64,000 nucleotides of DNA from Bacteroidales bacterium (GCA_016926235.1 JAFGOZ010000210.1:32784-96783), one strand, 5' to 3'; counted from the stretch's first letter, positions 8,722-19,721 are shown. A program made the numbers and translations. Notes: a model not told the origin generated them from the letters alone.

Positions 8722-11097
8722 ATGCGCAAAAGATGGACTATATTTTTTCTCCTCATTTGTATAACATTTCTGTTATGCAAAAATATTTTTGCCCAGGAGA
8801 TTACGGATGACAAAGTCAAAGCCGGCTTTATATATAAATTTCTGGAATACACTAAATGGGAAAACGAAGAGGAAATTAAAACCTTTAAAGTTGGTGTATA
8901 TAGTAATGACAAAACATTAAATAGTACGTTACAGAGCCTTGAGAACCTGACTATTAAAGATAAAAAAATTGAGGTCGTTTATTTCTCAAATATTGCGCAA
9001 ATCGAACCCTGCCAAATAATTATGGTCAGCTATACTAACAGAGATAAAGTTGCTGCAATATTTGATAAAACTAAAAATACACAAACCCTCTTAGTATCAG
9101 ACAGATGTGATCAAAAGAGATTTTTCATGATTAATTTTATTCATACAGAAAATGGTAAAATTGAATTTGAGATCAATCCAAAAAACATGGCAGATGAAAA
9201 CCTATATGCATCACCCAAATTATTGTTGATTGGAGGAAAAGAAATTGATGTCAGAAAACTGTACCTTGAAACAGAGAAATCATTACAAGATGAAAAAGAA
9301 CGTTCAGAAGGTTTTGAACAAGAACTTGAAACCAAAAAACAAGAATTACAAGAACTTAAAACCCAACTTATTTTATTTAGACAAGAAATATTAAAACAAA
9401 ATGAAACAATTGACGCTCAAAATCAGAACATTACGAATCAAAAGAAGATACTAAACAAGGTGCTTAAACAAATTGTTGAGCAAGATGCAATATTAAATGC
9501 CAAAACGAGTCAAAACAAAAACCTGATTACAGAAATAAATAAAAATGAACTTGAGTTAAACAAAAAAGATAGCAGTCTTATCGAGATGCAAAAAACGATG
9601 TATGAATACACAATACTTCAGGCTGAACTAAAAGAAAAGATTAATAAACAATTAGAAAAAATCCGTACACAAAGATTAATACTAATTTTAGTTATAGCTA
9701 TTCTTATACTTACATTGACTTTAGGATTTCTTCTTTATAGAAACAACCAAATTAAAAAAGAAGCAAATATAAAACTTGAAAAATTATCCATTGTCGCAAG
9801 TGAAACAGACAATGCTGTTATGATTATGGATGCATCTGGCAAATTTGAATGGTTAAACGAGGGATTTACCAGAATGTATGGATATACTTTAACTGAATTT
9901 ATAAAAACAAAAGGTGATAATATACTTATAGCCAGCAACAATCAAGATATTCAGTCCATATTCGATAAATGTATAAAAACAAAAAAATCGATAACATACG
10001 AAACCAGCAATACGTCACGCAACAATACAAAATTGTTTGTACAAACGACGCTAACACCTATTTTAGATAAATCGGATAACATAACCAAACTTGTTGCAAT
10101 CGATGCCAACATTACCGATATAAAATACGCTGAAGAAAAAATTATTCAGAAAAACATTGAAATACAAAAACAAGCTGATGAATTGGCTATTCAAACTACT
10201 CAGCTATCAAAGGCAAATATTATTCTTGAAGAGCAAAAAGAAAAGCTTCAGGAAACGTTACTACAACTTAAGAGTGCACAAACCCAACTTGTTGAATCTG
10301 AAAAAATGGCTTCTCTGGGCATACTCACGGCCGGTATTGCACATGAAATCAACAATCCCATAAACTTTATAAATGCAGGCATTGATGGATTAAATATAAC
10401 CATTAAAGACCTCATGCTTATCCTGAAAAAATATGATGAGATAGATAAAAACAATATTGATATCATTATAACTGAAATTGCTAAACTTAAAACACAAATT
10501 GACTATGAAGAAGTCATAAAAGGTCTTGAAGTTCTACTTAATAATATAAAAGTTGGTGCAATTCGTGCAACCAGTATTGTAAAAAGCCTGAAAACCTTTA
10601 CCTGGCTGGATGATGGAGAATTACGCTTCAGCGATATACACGAAAATATTGACTCTGCCCTGATCCTGCTGAGAAATTTATGCAAAGATAAAGTTGAAAT
10701 AATTAAAGAGTATGGCAATTTACCTAAAATAGAATGTTTTCCGGGCCGTATAAACCAGATGTTTATGAATATCATTTTGAATTCCCTGCAAGCAATTGAT
10801 GAGAAAGGTACCATTACGATAAAAACCCGTTTGGACAAGGAAAAAGAAAAACGCATTGCCATAGAAATTAAAGACACAGGACATGGCATACCTGAAGAAA
10901 TTATTCAGCACATTTTTGATCCGTTTTTTACAACTAAAGAAATGGGTAAAGGCACGGGACTGGGCTTATCAATAACCCAGAGTATCATTGAAAAACATAA
11001 AGGAAATATAGAAGTATTGAGTGAAGTTGGAAAAGGGACAAAATTTATTGTATATTTACCATTACACAACGAAGAGTTTGTATTGAACAATGGATGA
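8722..11097 (+). CDS. YfiR-domain membrane sensor histidine kinase
   Basis: 791 aa from ATG 8722 (a TTG one codon earlier is less likely). In order: signal peptide ending near FAQ (residue 25); a YfiR/DUF4154 periplasmic domain (about 28-170, starting [18 protein letters not shown]); a long coiled coil (about 180-310); one membrane span (about 315-336, [18 protein letters not shown]); PAS (about 350-465); second coiled coil; histidine kinase with H541 in AHEINNP; and ATPase boxes DTGHGIP and GKGTGLGLS. In Pseudomonas, YfiR is a separate periplasmic regulator of a diguanylate cyclase; here it is the kinase's own sensor. It overlaps the next gene by 8 bases, so the pair probably forms one pathway fed by the receptors upstream. 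Confidence 0.88.
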   Translation: MRKRWTIFFLLICITFLLCKNIFAQEITDDKVKAGFIYKFLEYTKWENEEEIKTFKVGVYSNDKTLNSTLQSLENLTIKDKKIEVVYFSNIAQIEPCQIIMVSYTNRDKVAAIFDKTKNTQTLLVSDRCDQKRFFMINFIHTENGKIEFEINPKNMADENLYASPKLLLIGGKEIDVRKLYLETEKSLQDEKERSEGFEQELETKKQELQELKTQLILFRQEILKQNETIDAQNQNITNQKKILNKVLKQIVEQDAILNAKTSQNKNLITEINKNELELNKKDSSLIEMQKTMYEYTILQAELKEKINKQLEKIRTQRLILILVIAILILTLTLGFLLYRNNQIKKEANIKLEKLSIVASETDNAVMIMDASGKFEWLNEGFTRMYGYTLTEFIKTKGDNILIASNNQDIQSIFDKCIKTKKSITYETSNTSRNNTKLFVQTTLTPILDKSDNITKLVAIDANITDIKYAEEKIIQKNIEIQKQADELAIQTTQLSKANIILEEQKEKLQETLLQLKSAQTQLVESEKMASLGILTAGIAHEINNPINFINAGIDGLNITIKDLMLILKKYDEIDKNNIDIIITEIAKLKTQIDYEEVIKGLEVLLNNIKVGAIRATSIVKSLKTFTWLDDGELRFSDIHENIDSALILLRNLCKDKVEIIKEYGNLPKIECFPGRINQMFMNIILNSLQAIDEKGTITIKTRLDKEKEKRIAIEIKDTGHGIPEEIIQHIFDPFFTTKEMGKGTGLGLSITQSIIEKHKGNIEVLSEVGKGTKFIVYLPLHNEEFVLNNG

Positions 11098-12850
11098 TTT
11101 TAGTAATGCCCCATCAGGTATGGTGGATGAAAAAGATATGATTCTATACATAGATGATGAACCTGAGAACCTCTCAGGATTTAAATATATCTACAGAAAA
11201 TTCTATAACATACATCTGGCCGGAAATGCCAAAGAAGGGATGGAGATACTCAGGCAATATCCTATAAAAGTAGTTATTACGGATCAACGTATGCCTGGCT
11301 TATCCGGCGTTGAATTTTTAGAAATGACCCTGAAGGAATTCCCTGAAATTTCACGCATCATCCTAACAGGATATAGCGATATGGATGCGATAATCCAGGC
11401 CATAAATAAAGGCAGAATATACAGGTACATAACAAAACCCTGGGATAAGGATGAATTGAAAATTTCGATCGATAATGCAATTAACTCATACAATCTAAGG
11501 ATAGAGAACAAAATCCTGATTGAAAGTTTAAAACGGGCAAACAAAGAACTGGAAGAAACAAATAAAAACCTTGAAATAAAAATTGAAGAAAGAACTACCG
11601 AGATCATCAGGAAAAATGCCGAACTGGAAAAGCACAGAAATCATCTTGAAAATCTTGTTGAAGAAAGAACACGTGATCTCATAAAAGCCAAAGAAAAAGC
11701 TGAAGAATCAGACAATCTCAAATCTGCTTTTCTGGCAAATCTTTCGCATGAGCTGCGAACACCGATGAATGCCATTATTGGTTTCTCTAATTTGCTGAAT
11801 GATGACGATCTGGATTCTACTCAAAAAAAGGAATACATAGATATTATTGATCAAAATGGAGTTGCGTTGGTAAAATTAATTGACGACATTATTGATATCT
11901 CTCAAATAGAAGCAAATCAATTAGTTATAAACAACAAGCCATTCTCAATATCACAACTGATCAAAGATTTGTATACCTTCTACGAACGGCAAAGGATTCA
12001 TCTGGATAAAAACAACATTGAATTTAGCTATCTTATTCCTGAAAATTGCGAAAATCTCCAGATCACTTCTGACCATTTGCGGCTGCGACAAATCTTGATA
12101 AACTTACTTGATAATGCTTTTAAATTTACAAAAGAGGGAAAAATAACATTTGGGTTTGACCTTATTACCAATAATTTATCGAAAAGTTTACTATTCTTTG
12201 TTGTTGATACCGGTATAGGGATAGAAAAAGAAAATCATGAATTGATTTTTACAAGATTCAGAAAGGTACAATCTAATGATGATAAAGTTTTATATGGAGG
12301 ATCAGGACTTGGACTGGCAATATGTAAAAGCCTTGTTGAACTTATGGATGGGGAAATATCCCTGGCTTCTATTCCTGGAAAAGGTTCTCGTTTTACTTTC
12401 TCAATCCCACTCGAAAAATCTGGGAGTAAACCCATTTCAATCTTTAATGATAAGCAATCACTAACATCCAATTCTCCAAACTGGAAAGGGCGTAATATAA
12501 TCGTTGCCGAAGATGAAGAAACAAATTTTAAATTCATAGAAGCAGCTTTAAAGAGAACAGAAGTAAACCTGCTGCGAGCAATGAATGGAAAGGAAGTATT
12601 AAAATTATGCGATGATACTCCGAAAATCGATGTTATACTTATGGATATCAGAATGCCTGAAATGGACGGTTATGAAGCTACCCGTAAGATTAAAAAGTTA
12701 AATAAAAATATACCCATTATTGCTCAAACTGCCTATGCTAGAGAAAATGAAAGAAAAGAAGTTTTTGAGGTGGGTTGTGACGATTATATTGCAAAACCTT
12801 ATAAGGCAGAAGAACTTTTACAAATAATCAATAAGTTTTTTTTGCCTTAA
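11090..12850 (+). CDS. REC-histidine kinase-REC hybrid signalling protein
   Basis: 586 aa soluble hybrid kinase. Domains: receiver 1 with D65 in [10 protein letters not shown] and a [11 protein letters not shown] ending; coiled coil (about 135-205); HisKA with H220 in [10 protein letters not shown]; HATPase with DTGIGIEKE and GGSGLGLA; receiver 2 with D519 in [11 protein letters not shown] and K near the end (IAKPYKAEE). There is no membrane segment or DNA-binding domain. The start overlaps the YfiR-kinase stop by 8 bases, so receiver 1 is the likely phosphate acceptor of that kinase. The output must pass through another protein; orphan receivers or an Hpt protein elsewhere are candidates. 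The last 23 bases overlap the 3' end of pssA on the other strand. Confidence 0.9.
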   Translation: MDDFSNAPSGMVDEKDMILYIDDEPENLSGFKYIYRKFYNIHLAGNAKEGMEILRQYPIKVVITDQRMPGLSGVEFLEMTLKEFPEISRIILTGYSDMDAIIQAINKGRIYRYITKPWDKDELKISIDNAINSYNLRIENKILIESLKRANKELEETNKNLEIKIEERTTEIIRKNAELEKHRNHLENLVEERTRDLIKAKEKAEESDNLKSAFLANLSHELRTPMNAIIGFSNLLNDDDLDSTQKKEYIDIIDQNGVALVKLIDDIIDISQIEANQLVINNKPFSISQLIKDLYTFYERQRIHLDKNNIEFSYLIPENCENLQITSDHLRLRQILINLLDNAFKFTKEGKITFGFDLITNNLSKSLLFFVVDTGIGIEKENHELIFTRFRKVQSNDDKVLYGGSGLGLAICKSLVELMDGEISLASIPGKGSRFTFSIPLEKSGSKPISIFNDKQSLTSNSPNWKGRNIIVAEDEETNFKFIEAALKRTEVNLLRAMNGKEVLKLCDDTPKIDVILMDIRMPEMDGYEATRKIKKLNKNIPIIAQTAYARENERKEVFEVGCDDYIAKPYKAEELLQIINKFFLP

Positions 12851-13556
12851 ATCCAGTTAACAAAGAAATCAGTATATAAAAAGCCATTACTATTGGTATT
12901 GCCCCCCACTTAAAAATAATCATGGTTATTATGGCTATAACCAAAAGTAAATATCTTTCAATATTCTCTTTTAATCCAAAATGCTTGAATTTTAGATTTA
13001 ACATGGGAAGCTTTACAACTTCAAGTATTGATACAATGATAACAACCAACGATATAATATAGATATTTGTAAATACTTCTGACCAAAATAAACCTTTTGA
13101 GGTTGTATAAATAATTGCCAAAGAAGCTGTAAAAATCCCTATCGCTGTAGTTGGAACACCCTCAAAACCATCATTTTGTGATGTATTAACTGTAAAACGA
13201 GCTAATCTGAACGCAGAAGCAAGTATGAGGAGCAAAGGAGCATACTTCAAATAATTGATAATCGAATTTGCATTCGTTGTACTCGTATGGCTTGATGAAC
13301 CTTCAATAATAAAGTAATAAATAATCGCAGGAGCAACTCCAAAACTCACTAAATCGGATAATGAGTCCAAGAACTTACCAATCGGAGATATGGCGTTTAA
13401 CATCCGGGCAGCAAACCCATCAAAAAAATCGAGAACTGCTGCTATAAGAATAAACCAACCTGCCAGGTACATATCTCCCTGAAATCCCATAAAAATGGCC
13501 ATACTTCCCGAAAGCAAACTTAATGAAGTAATAATATTAGGAATGGCTTTAATCAT
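12828..13556 (-). CDS. pssA: CDP-diacylglycerol--serine O-phosphatidyltransferase
   Basis: 242 aa integral membrane enzyme making phosphatidylserine from CDP-diacylglycerol and L-serine, the route to phosphatidylethanolamine. The CDP-alcohol phosphotransferase signature is complete: D46-G47, A50-R51, G60, D64, D68 within FFDGFAAR and GKFLDSLSD. Several hydrophobic spans cover the rest. The length is normal. It converges on the hybrid kinase gene with a 23-base tail overlap. The minus-strand promoter may use the -7-like TAAATTTG (13576-13583), but no -33 was seen. The asd/psd partner is not adjacent. Confidence 0.92.
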   Translation of the reverse strand: MIKAIPNIITSLSLLSGSMAIFMGFQGDMYLAGWFILIAAVLDFFDGFAARMLNAISPIGKFLDSLSDLVSFGVAPAIIYYFIIEGSSSHTSTTNANSIINYLKYAPLLLILASAFRLARFTVNTSQNDGFEGVPTTAIGIFTASLAIIYTTSKGLFWSEVFTNIYIISLVVIIVSILEVVKLPMLNLKFKHFGLKENIERYLLLVIAIITMIIFKWGAIPIVMAFYILISLLTGFKAKKTY

Positions 13557-13692
13557 TATGCTCGGCTTTATGCTCCAAATTTAGTGAAAAGTATGAATAC
13601 CTTCACCTTTAATCAATTTTTAGTTATCTAGTTAAAAAGGTATAGACCGAAAGCTCTTACCACAAATCAGTTTAGTATTAGAACTTGTTATC

Positions 13693-13737
13693 CGACTTTC
13701 AATTGGTAGTAGTTTATTTACTACCAATCAAAAGTCG
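13693..13737. repeat. Long imperfect inverted repeat (hairpin)
   Basis: Outer arms CGACTTT (13693-13699) and AAAGTCG (13731-13737), then two-base internal loops, then inner arms ATTGGTAGTA (13702-13711) and TACTACCAAT (13719-13728) around a 7-base loop. Seventeen base pairs in total. It lies just after the chemoreceptor stop (minus strand) and upstream of pssA. Neither side has a U tract, so it is not a standard terminator. Confidence 0.7.
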
Positions 13738-13757
13738 AAAATTCTGTCATTGATTTT

Positions 13758-15659
13758 TTAATAGTTCTCAAATTGATCATCGCTTTTTCCCATAGAGAGA
13801 TTAATTATACTATTTACATCCTCAATAGGTGTTATTGTTTTATTTACCTTTGTTTTTGGACGAAAGGTTTGAGAAATATTATCGGTTACTGCTTTATTAT
13901 TTATCTTGAAAAATGCTACCATATCTTTTAGACTATCGGCTTGAGATGCAAGTTCTTCTGAACTAGTTGCTAATTCTTCCGATGAAGCTGCATTTTGTTG
14001 AGTTACATTGTTTAATTGTTGAATGGCTGAATTAATCTGATTAACACCATTATTTTGTTCAAGACTGGCAGCAGCTATTTCCTGCAACAATTTAGTGGTT
14101 TTTTCAACTTGTGGTAAGGTTTCTCGCATTCTTGCACCTGTGCCTTCAGCAAGATTATTGCTCTCTTTGGCAAGAGTTACAATTTCATCAGCAGCCTTTT
14201 TGCTTCTTTCGGCTAATTTTCGGACTTCTGCAGCCACCACAGCAAAACCTTTACCATGCTCACCTGCCCTTGCGGCCTCAACAGCAGCATTTAAGGCTAA
14301 GATATTGGTTTGAAATGCTATGTCATTTATAATTTGTATTTTATCATCTATCTCTTTAGTAGCTTCAATCGATTTTAAGGCTCTATCACCTACATCATTT
14401 ATACTTTGCTGTGCTGTAATGGATATTTTTTCGGTTTCTTGTGCATTTTCTGTATTTTGTTCAATATTTGCAGCTATTTCTTCCATAGTTGAAGATACCT
14501 CTTCAACTGATGAAGCCTGCTCTGAAGCACCCTGAGATAATTGTTGAGACCCAGAACTTATTTGTTGACTTGCCGCGGCAATACTGTCTGCACCTGATCT
14601 TATACTTCCAATAATACTTTTTAAATTGTCCAACAATTTTATAATTGATCTTGCTAACCCCCCGATCTCATCTTGTCTTAACTCAAAGCCTTTCGGGGGT
14701 CTAAATGTTAAATCTCCATTTGTAATTTTTTCCAGATCAATATTTAGTTGTTTAAAAACCAGGGTTATAATTTTGGATAATGTGAAATTTAAAATAATAA
14801 GAGTTATTGAAATAATTAAAAGAACTAAAAAAACATTTTTAAGTGAAGTCTTTATACCGGAAAAACTCTTTTCCATTGAACTAATACTTTCATTACTAAG
14901 ATCGAGATAATGTTTTTCTGATGAAGCGTAGACATTTGTACTCAATGCATTTATCTCTTCAACATTTGAAATAAATTGTTGAACTAAAATCAATGCTTGC
15001 TCATTACTTTTATTTGCCATAACAGGTAATTCGGCAAAAGGTGTGTTTTTTAAACGTTCTATATCAATTACTGTTTGCTGTATAAATTGTTCTAAAGCTG
15101 CAATAATATCATCTTTAGTTGATATATCTTCCTTCATTCTTAAGAATAAGACTTTTAATGTATAAATATTGTTATTTGATTTGTTCGCACCCCCTATTAC
15201 CAGACGTTCAATTGTTGAAACCCTTGCTCTTTTTGTGGGATGGGCTAATTTCTCACTCATTGTATAAATATATTCGTTTGAATTCTCCAGAGATTCATCG
15301 GTTAATTTCATCACTTTATTTTCTATTTCAAGATTTTCAACTTTAAGTTTGTTAATTTTTGAAAGATTTTCCATTTCTTTATTTAAAGTTTCCTGAATTT
15401 TAGTGTCAGGGTTTATTTCTTCTATTTCAGAAAAGGCTTCACTCAATTCGGTAAAAGATACTTTGTCATTTATAAAATCCTTAGAGAGAGCTGTTAATTC
15501 TTTTATCTTATCAATTTGCTCTGTTTTTTTTATGGTGCCTTCAGAAACACTCGTTAATTTACCATTCAGGTTAAATACAAAGAATACCAATAATGCAATA
15601 AATACTAGCTGACCAGCAATCCCCAGTATTAATTTCTGACTAATTTTTAAATTTTTCAT
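13758..15659 (-). CDS. Methyl-accepting chemotaxis protein
   Basis: 633 aa membrane chemoreceptor. The first membrane span is at about 11-31 and the second at about 275-298, with a helical, mostly alpha extracytoplasmic domain between them. A HAMP segment follows, then a long cytoplasmic coiled coil with the hairpin tip [17 protein letters not shown] and [21 protein letters not shown]. Ser/Thr/Gln/Glu-rich stretches on both arms look like methylation regions. No cheA, cheW, cheB or cheR lies in the window; the receptor must signal to a system encoded elsewhere or act in gliding/pili control. A 200-base leader separates it from the receiver gene upstream. Confidence 0.92.
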   Translation of the reverse strand: MKNLKISQKLILGIAGQLVFIALLVFFVFNLNGKLTSVSEGTIKKTEQIDKIKELTALSKDFINDKVSFTELSEAFSEIEEINPDTKIQETLNKEMENLSKINKLKVENLEIENKVMKLTDESLENSNEYIYTMSEKLAHPTKRARVSTIERLVIGGANKSNNNIYTLKVLFLRMKEDISTKDDIIAALEQFIQQTVIDIERLKNTPFAELPVMANKSNEQALILVQQFISNVEEINALSTNVYASSEKHYLDLSNESISSMEKSFSGIKTSLKNVFLVLLIISITLIILNFTLSKIITLVFKQLNIDLEKITNGDLTFRPPKGFELRQDEIGGLARSIIKLLDNLKSIIGSIRSGADSIAAASQQISSGSQQLSQGASEQASSVEEVSSTMEEIAANIEQNTENAQETEKISITAQQSINDVGDRALKSIEATKEIDDKIQIINDIAFQTNILALNAAVEAARAGEHGKGFAVVAAEVRKLAERSKKAADEIVTLAKESNNLAEGTGARMRETLPQVEKTTKLLQEIAAASLEQNNGVNQINSAIQQLNNVTQQNAASSEELATSSEELASQADSLKDMVAFFKINNKAVTDNISQTFRPKTKVNKTITPIEDVNSIINLSMGKSDDQFENY

Positions 15660-15864
15660 AATCTTAGAATTTAGTTAATATTCCGTTTTACAATTTCTTT
15701 TCAGTACAATCAATCTGCTTACTTACATTCTCCATGTAAATAATTATTGTAAAAAGCTCGCTTCCAATTTTAAAGGATAAATTATCTTTACCTGTCTCTT
15801 GAATCGTTTTAACCTTTCTCATTATTATTTATATCTGATATTTCTGATTTGGATTTAAAATTGA

Positions 15865-16260
15865 TTATTCAATATCAAGTTCTTCAGGAAAGTAGAGACT
15901 ATTTTTTAATACCATTTTAATAGCCATTTTTAAATCACTATAAATTTGATCTTTAAAAACACAACCTTTAATTCCTACTTCAATTAGTTGTTTTAAGTAA
16001 GCCTTATCATGATACATTGTAACAGCAATTATTTTTTGCATTGGAAAATTCCATAAATATTGTTTTGCGGTTTGTAAACCATCTATTCCAGGCATAGATA
16101 TATCCATGAGAATAAAATCGGCATAATGGGAATAAGCATAGTTTAAAAAATCTGAGCCACTATTAAAAGATGCAAGAACTTCAATATTGAGTTCTGTTTG
16201 CAGATAAAGTTCCAAATTTTTTCGAATCGAAGTGCTATCATCTACTATTATAGCTTTCAT
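15865..16260 (-). CDS. Stand-alone response-regulator receiver protein
   Basis: 131 aa receiver domain of NarL-like sequence type: acidic pocket D7-D8, phosphoacceptor D53 in ILMDISMPGIDG, T in AVTMY, and lysine in GCVFKDQ. The protein stops where a NarL regulator would begin its linker and HTH, so it has no output domain. It lies 304 bases downstream of the NarL-type regulator and 205 bases upstream of the chemoreceptor, all on one strand. It could be a phosphate sink or a CheY-like carrier between the PAS kinase and the chemoreceptor pathway; this is inference from position only. Confidence 0.85.
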   Translation of the reverse strand: MKAIIVDDSTSIRKNLELYLQTELNIEVLASFNSGSDFLNYAYSHYADFILMDISMPGIDGLQTAKQYLWNFPMQKIIAVTMYHDKAYLKQLIEVGIKGCVFKDQIYSDLKMAIKMVLKNSLYFPEELDIE

Positions 16261-16564
16261 AATCTTAGTTTTGATTTCCTATATAAATTTACGCTCCTGA
16301 GGTATAAAAATCAGAGAGGAGAACCGTAATAATAAACCTAGGATAATATGGATTAAATAGAAGGAAAACCACTATTATTGGATAGAAATGTGAATAATGT
16401 TATAATATTCATATTGTAAGGCAGATTTGCATGAATTTAGATTGCGGTTTCAAATTGAGGAAATAAAAATTCCGTTAGCTAATATCTAATTTTCAGAATT
16501 TTGCAACATGAATAAAATTGAGAAGAATTAACTTTTGAAGTTTGGTTGTATAGAATTATTAAGC
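16261..16564. other. 304-base intergenic region, no gene recognised
   Basis: AT-rich spacer between two response-regulator genes on the minus strand. It has no ORF worth calling and no tRNA-like or strong hairpin structure. A weak palindromic stretch, GAATAATGTTATAATATTC, spans about 16391-16409. The promoter of the receiver gene presumably lies here, but I could not match the -33/-7 consensus. Confidence 0.4.
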
Positions 16565-17227
16565 TTAGATTTCAATAATCTTGTTCTTTATGGCATAAAC
16601 AACAAGGCTTACGGCATTTTTACATTCTGTTTTTGCAAGTAGTTTAACCCGGTAATTTTCTACTGTGTTAGGACTAAGAAATATTTTATTAGCTATTTCG
16701 GAAGTTGAAAGACCTTGGCACATAAGCTGGAGTATTTCTACTTCTCTTTTTGTAAAACGTATATTTTTGTGTCTAATTACAGGTGAAACATCATAGTTCC
16801 CTATTCTTGCTATAATGCCACGTAATAAATCATTTGAAAAATAGCTATTACCCTGAGATACTTCCATAATAGCGTTTTCAAGTTCTTTCTTTTTCGCATT
16901 CTTAAGAATAAAACCTTTAGCTCCTGCCTCAATTAATTCAACATAATATTGTTCTTCACCAAACATACTCAATACAAGAATATTCAATTCAGGATATTTC
17001 TTGAGGGCTTTTTTAGTTGCTTCAATTCCATCCATTATTGGCATTTCGATATCCATAAGCACCAGGTCAGGATTACTAATCTCTAGTTTTTCAAGAAACT
17101 CTTTTCCATTTTCTGCTTCATCTATTACATTTGCAATATTATCAAGTGATAACATTGACTTCAAACTGTTCCTAAAAATATCGTGATCGTCTACAATAAT
17201 TATGGTTGTCAAAGGCCGTTTATTCAT
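16565..17227 (-). CDS. NarL/FixJ-type response regulator
   Basis: 220 aa two-domain DNA-binding regulator. The receiver has D13-D14 and phosphoacceptor D59 in LVLMDIEMPIMDG, T/S switch LVLSMFGEE, and K in GFILKNAKKKE. The LuxR-type HTH (about 155-215) reads FTKREVEILQLMCQGLSTSEIA and LSPNTVENYRVKLLAK. It lies 43 bases downstream of the PAS kinase, which belongs to the kinase class that normally partners with NarL-type regulators, so the two form a cognate pair with good confidence. Targets are unknown. Confidence 0.93.
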   Translation of the reverse strand: MNKRPLTTIIIVDDHDIFRNSLKSMLSLDNIANVIDEAENGKEFLEKLEISNPDLVLMDIEMPIMDGIEATKKALKKYPELNILVLSMFGEEQYYVELIEAGAKGFILKNAKKKELENAIMEVSQGNSYFSNDLLRGIIARIGNYDVSPVIRHKNIRFTKREVEILQLMCQGLSTSEIANKIFLSPNTVENYRVKLLAKTECKNAVSLVVYAIKNKIIEI

Positions 17228-17270
17228 TATGTATAGTATGTTTTGCTTCTATATTTTAGTTTTTTTTATT

Positions 17271-19721
17271 TTAAGTTTTTGAAGTAAGAATAATATCTGC
17301 CTTCAGCTTCATACCTTGACCATTTGCCGAATCAATCGAAATAGTCCCTCCAAGTAAGATTATTCTATTCTTAATATTGAACAAGCCAAATCCCTTCTTA
17401 TCATCTAGTATTTTTTGCAAATCAAAACCAATACCGTCATCTAAATATATTAAACTTAGGAGATTATAATCTTCATCTTGAAAAAATTCTATACCTATAT
17501 TTTTGGCTTTTGCATATTTTAATGTATTATTAACTAATTCCTGAACAATTCTGTAAAAAGCTATTTCAATTTCGCTATTAAATCGTTTATTGCAATTGGT
17601 AGTATAGGAAAACTTGGTTTTACTTTTTTGAGATATTTTATCAATAAAACTTTTAGTGGCTTCAAACAACCCAAAGTTATTTAGGATATGAGGTGTTAGG
17701 TTATTTGAAATTTCTTTTAATGAAATAAAAGCCTCTTCTATGTTTTTATTTCCCATTTCAACTATCTTGCGTCTTTTTTTCTTGTCGGTTGTTTCACTTA
17801 GCCATTCAAAATTAAATTTCACTGAGCTTAGTATGGGCCCTAGACCATCATGTAATTCTTTGGCATATCGCGCTCGTTCGTTTTCTTCAGCTTCAACCCT
17901 GGCATTGTAAATTCTACGTTGCAGTTGTTTTCTTTCTGTAATATCCCTCCATATTGAAATACATATATTTTTCTTTTTATCGATAATATTTAGGCTTACT
18001 TCAACATCAATTATAGTTCCGTCTAATCGCATATGCTGCCATTCGAATTGCTGCGGAGATCCTCGTAGTACAGCTTGAATCTTTTCATTGGCTTTTTGTT
18101 TTGAATCCATTCCATCTGCTTGAATTGGTGGCGATAATTCCCATGGGGCAAGGCCAATTAATTCTTCTTTGGTCCCCTTTAATAAGCTTAAAGCCTTTTC
18201 GTTATAATCAACAAACATATCATCTTGAAGAATTTGGGCAGCATCACCAGCTAGTTGAAACATCATTCGATATTTTTCCTCACTTTCTTTAATAGTTACT
18301 TCAGCATTTTTCCTAGCAGTAATATCTGTAAAAACACCATATACTAATTCTTCCCCTGTTTCAGAATTATTTTTTTCACCTATATCATTTATCCAAATCC
18401 ATCTCCCATCTTTTGTTTGAATCCTGTATTGCACATCAAATGGTTCGCCTTTTTCAATAAGAGATCTATAAACATTTTCAACTTGTTCAATATCATCTGT
18501 ATGAATTCTTCCAAACCATAACTCACGTCCTTCTTCTAAAATTTCTTTGTTAGTATATCCATATACCTTGCTAATATTTGGGCTTATATATATAGTGTTC
18601 CCGTTTAGCTTTGCAACCCAGAATACTATTGGTGTATTCTCAATAATTAACCGAAACTGCTCTTCACTCTGTATTATTTTTTTTTCATATTTCTTTCTTT
18701 CTGATATATCTCTGCCTATAGCGATAAAATATTTAGGATTTCCTGAATCATCAGGAATGAATGATCCTGAATATTCAAAGGGAATTCTACGACCATTTTT
18801 GCAGCATAAATTCAATTCTACCCTTGCATTTTTCATATGAAATATATTATACACTGCATCTCTCCCTTTTTCAAGTTCCTTTTTATCAAAATAGGAATCA
18901 GGAGCTTTCATCTTTTCAACTTCGTCATGACTGTATCCGGCAACAACTTCAAATGCTTTATTCCACATAATAGCCTTACCTGTTTCAGGCTCATATATTG
19001 TTAATGTATCAGTTATGGTATTAAGAATTTTATTTGTGAATTTTTTTTCATTTCTTAATTCTTCTTCAGTTAGTTTCCGGTTCTCAATTTCGTCTTCCAA
19101 TTTTTGGGTGAGTTCTGTGAGAGATTGGTTCCTTTTTATCAGCTCTGTTTGATTTTTAATCAAATGAGAGTTCATCCTTTCTATACCTTTTGATATCAGA
19201 ATTAATACAAAAACAATCCCTAATATAGATGCAAACCAGGATAAAGGGGAATATGCATAAGCTGATATATTAAAACGAAAAGTCAATATTTTACTACTGT
19301 ATATAATGGCACACATTAACAAGACAAATGCTGCAACAATAATCATCCATATATATATTTTTTTTGAAAAAAGCAATGTTGATAAGGCAGTTGATAAAAT
19401 AAGCCACCAAGCCCCACCGCCTATTAATCCATAATTAAACATAGCCCAAATTCCCATTATAAAGAATAGAAGTATAAAAACAATGGCTCGTAAACGATAA
19501 GAAAGTTTCCTTTGAAATACAATACAAATAATTACTATTGCTATACTGATAAATAGAAACGCCATAATAGGCTGAAAACCAGTATGAATAATTCTGAGTA
19601 ATTGAAGGATAGCAGCTGGTATAAAAACAATCATCGACCATTTGAAAGCATCTTTAATGAGGCGGTCATTAATTTGGCGTCTATAGTTTTCAATATTTGA
19701 TTTTGCATCAATTTCTTCCAC
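17271..19721 (-). CDS. Membrane PAS-domain histidine kinase (NarX/DesK-type)
   Basis: 816 aa. The start is a GTG at 19721; an in-frame stop lies two codons upstream, and the next ATG (residue 30) would cut the first span. About six hydrophobic spans occupy residues 28-185. A coiled coil follows, then three PAS/PAC units (about 225-350, 350-475, 480-605) with PAC ends such as IGRDISERKK, VFTDITARKN and IWRDITERKQ. The HisKA_3 dimerisation helix has H624 in AKELHDGLGP, and the ATPase has DDGIGFD and GFGLFNIKNRI. There is no periplasmic sensor domain, so it probably senses within the membrane or through PAS ligands. It pairs with the regulator gene 43 bases downstream. Confidence 0.92.
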   Translation of the reverse strand: MEEIDAKSNIENYRRQINDRLIKDAFKWSMIVFIPAAILQLLRIIHTGFQPIMAFLFISIAIVIICIVFQRKLSYRLRAIVFILLFFIMGIWAMFNYGLIGGGAWWLILSTALSTLLFSKKIYIWMIIVAAFVLLMCAIIYSSKILTFRFNISAYAYSPLSWFASILGIVFVLILISKGIERMNSHLIKNQTELIKRNQSLTELTQKLEDEIENRKLTEEELRNEKKFTNKILNTITDTLTIYEPETGKAIMWNKAFEVVAGYSHDEVEKMKAPDSYFDKKELEKGRDAVYNIFHMKNARVELNLCCKNGRRIPFEYSGSFIPDDSGNPKYFIAIGRDISERKKYEKKIIQSEEQFRLIIENTPIVFWVAKLNGNTIYISPNISKVYGYTNKEILEEGRELWFGRIHTDDIEQVENVYRSLIEKGEPFDVQYRIQTKDGRWIWINDIGEKNNSETGEELVYGVFTDITARKNAEVTIKESEEKYRMMFQLAGDAAQILQDDMFVDYNEKALSLLKGTKEELIGLAPWELSPPIQADGMDSKQKANEKIQAVLRGSPQQFEWQHMRLDGTIIDVEVSLNIIDKKKNICISIWRDITERKQLQRRIYNARVEAEENERARYAKELHDGLGPILSSVKFNFEWLSETTDKKKRRKIVEMGNKNIEEAFISLKEISNNLTPHILNNFGLFEATKSFIDKISQKSKTKFSYTTNCNKRFNSEIEIAFYRIVQELVNNTLKYAKAKNIGIEFFQDEDYNLLSLIYLDDGIGFDLQKILDDKKGFGLFNIKNRIILLGGTISIDSANGQGMKLKADIILTSKT

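Noticed and set aside
10503..10889. 128-residue minus-strand ORF inside the YfiR kinase
   Set aside because: Lies opposite well-conserved kinase motifs; shadow frame.
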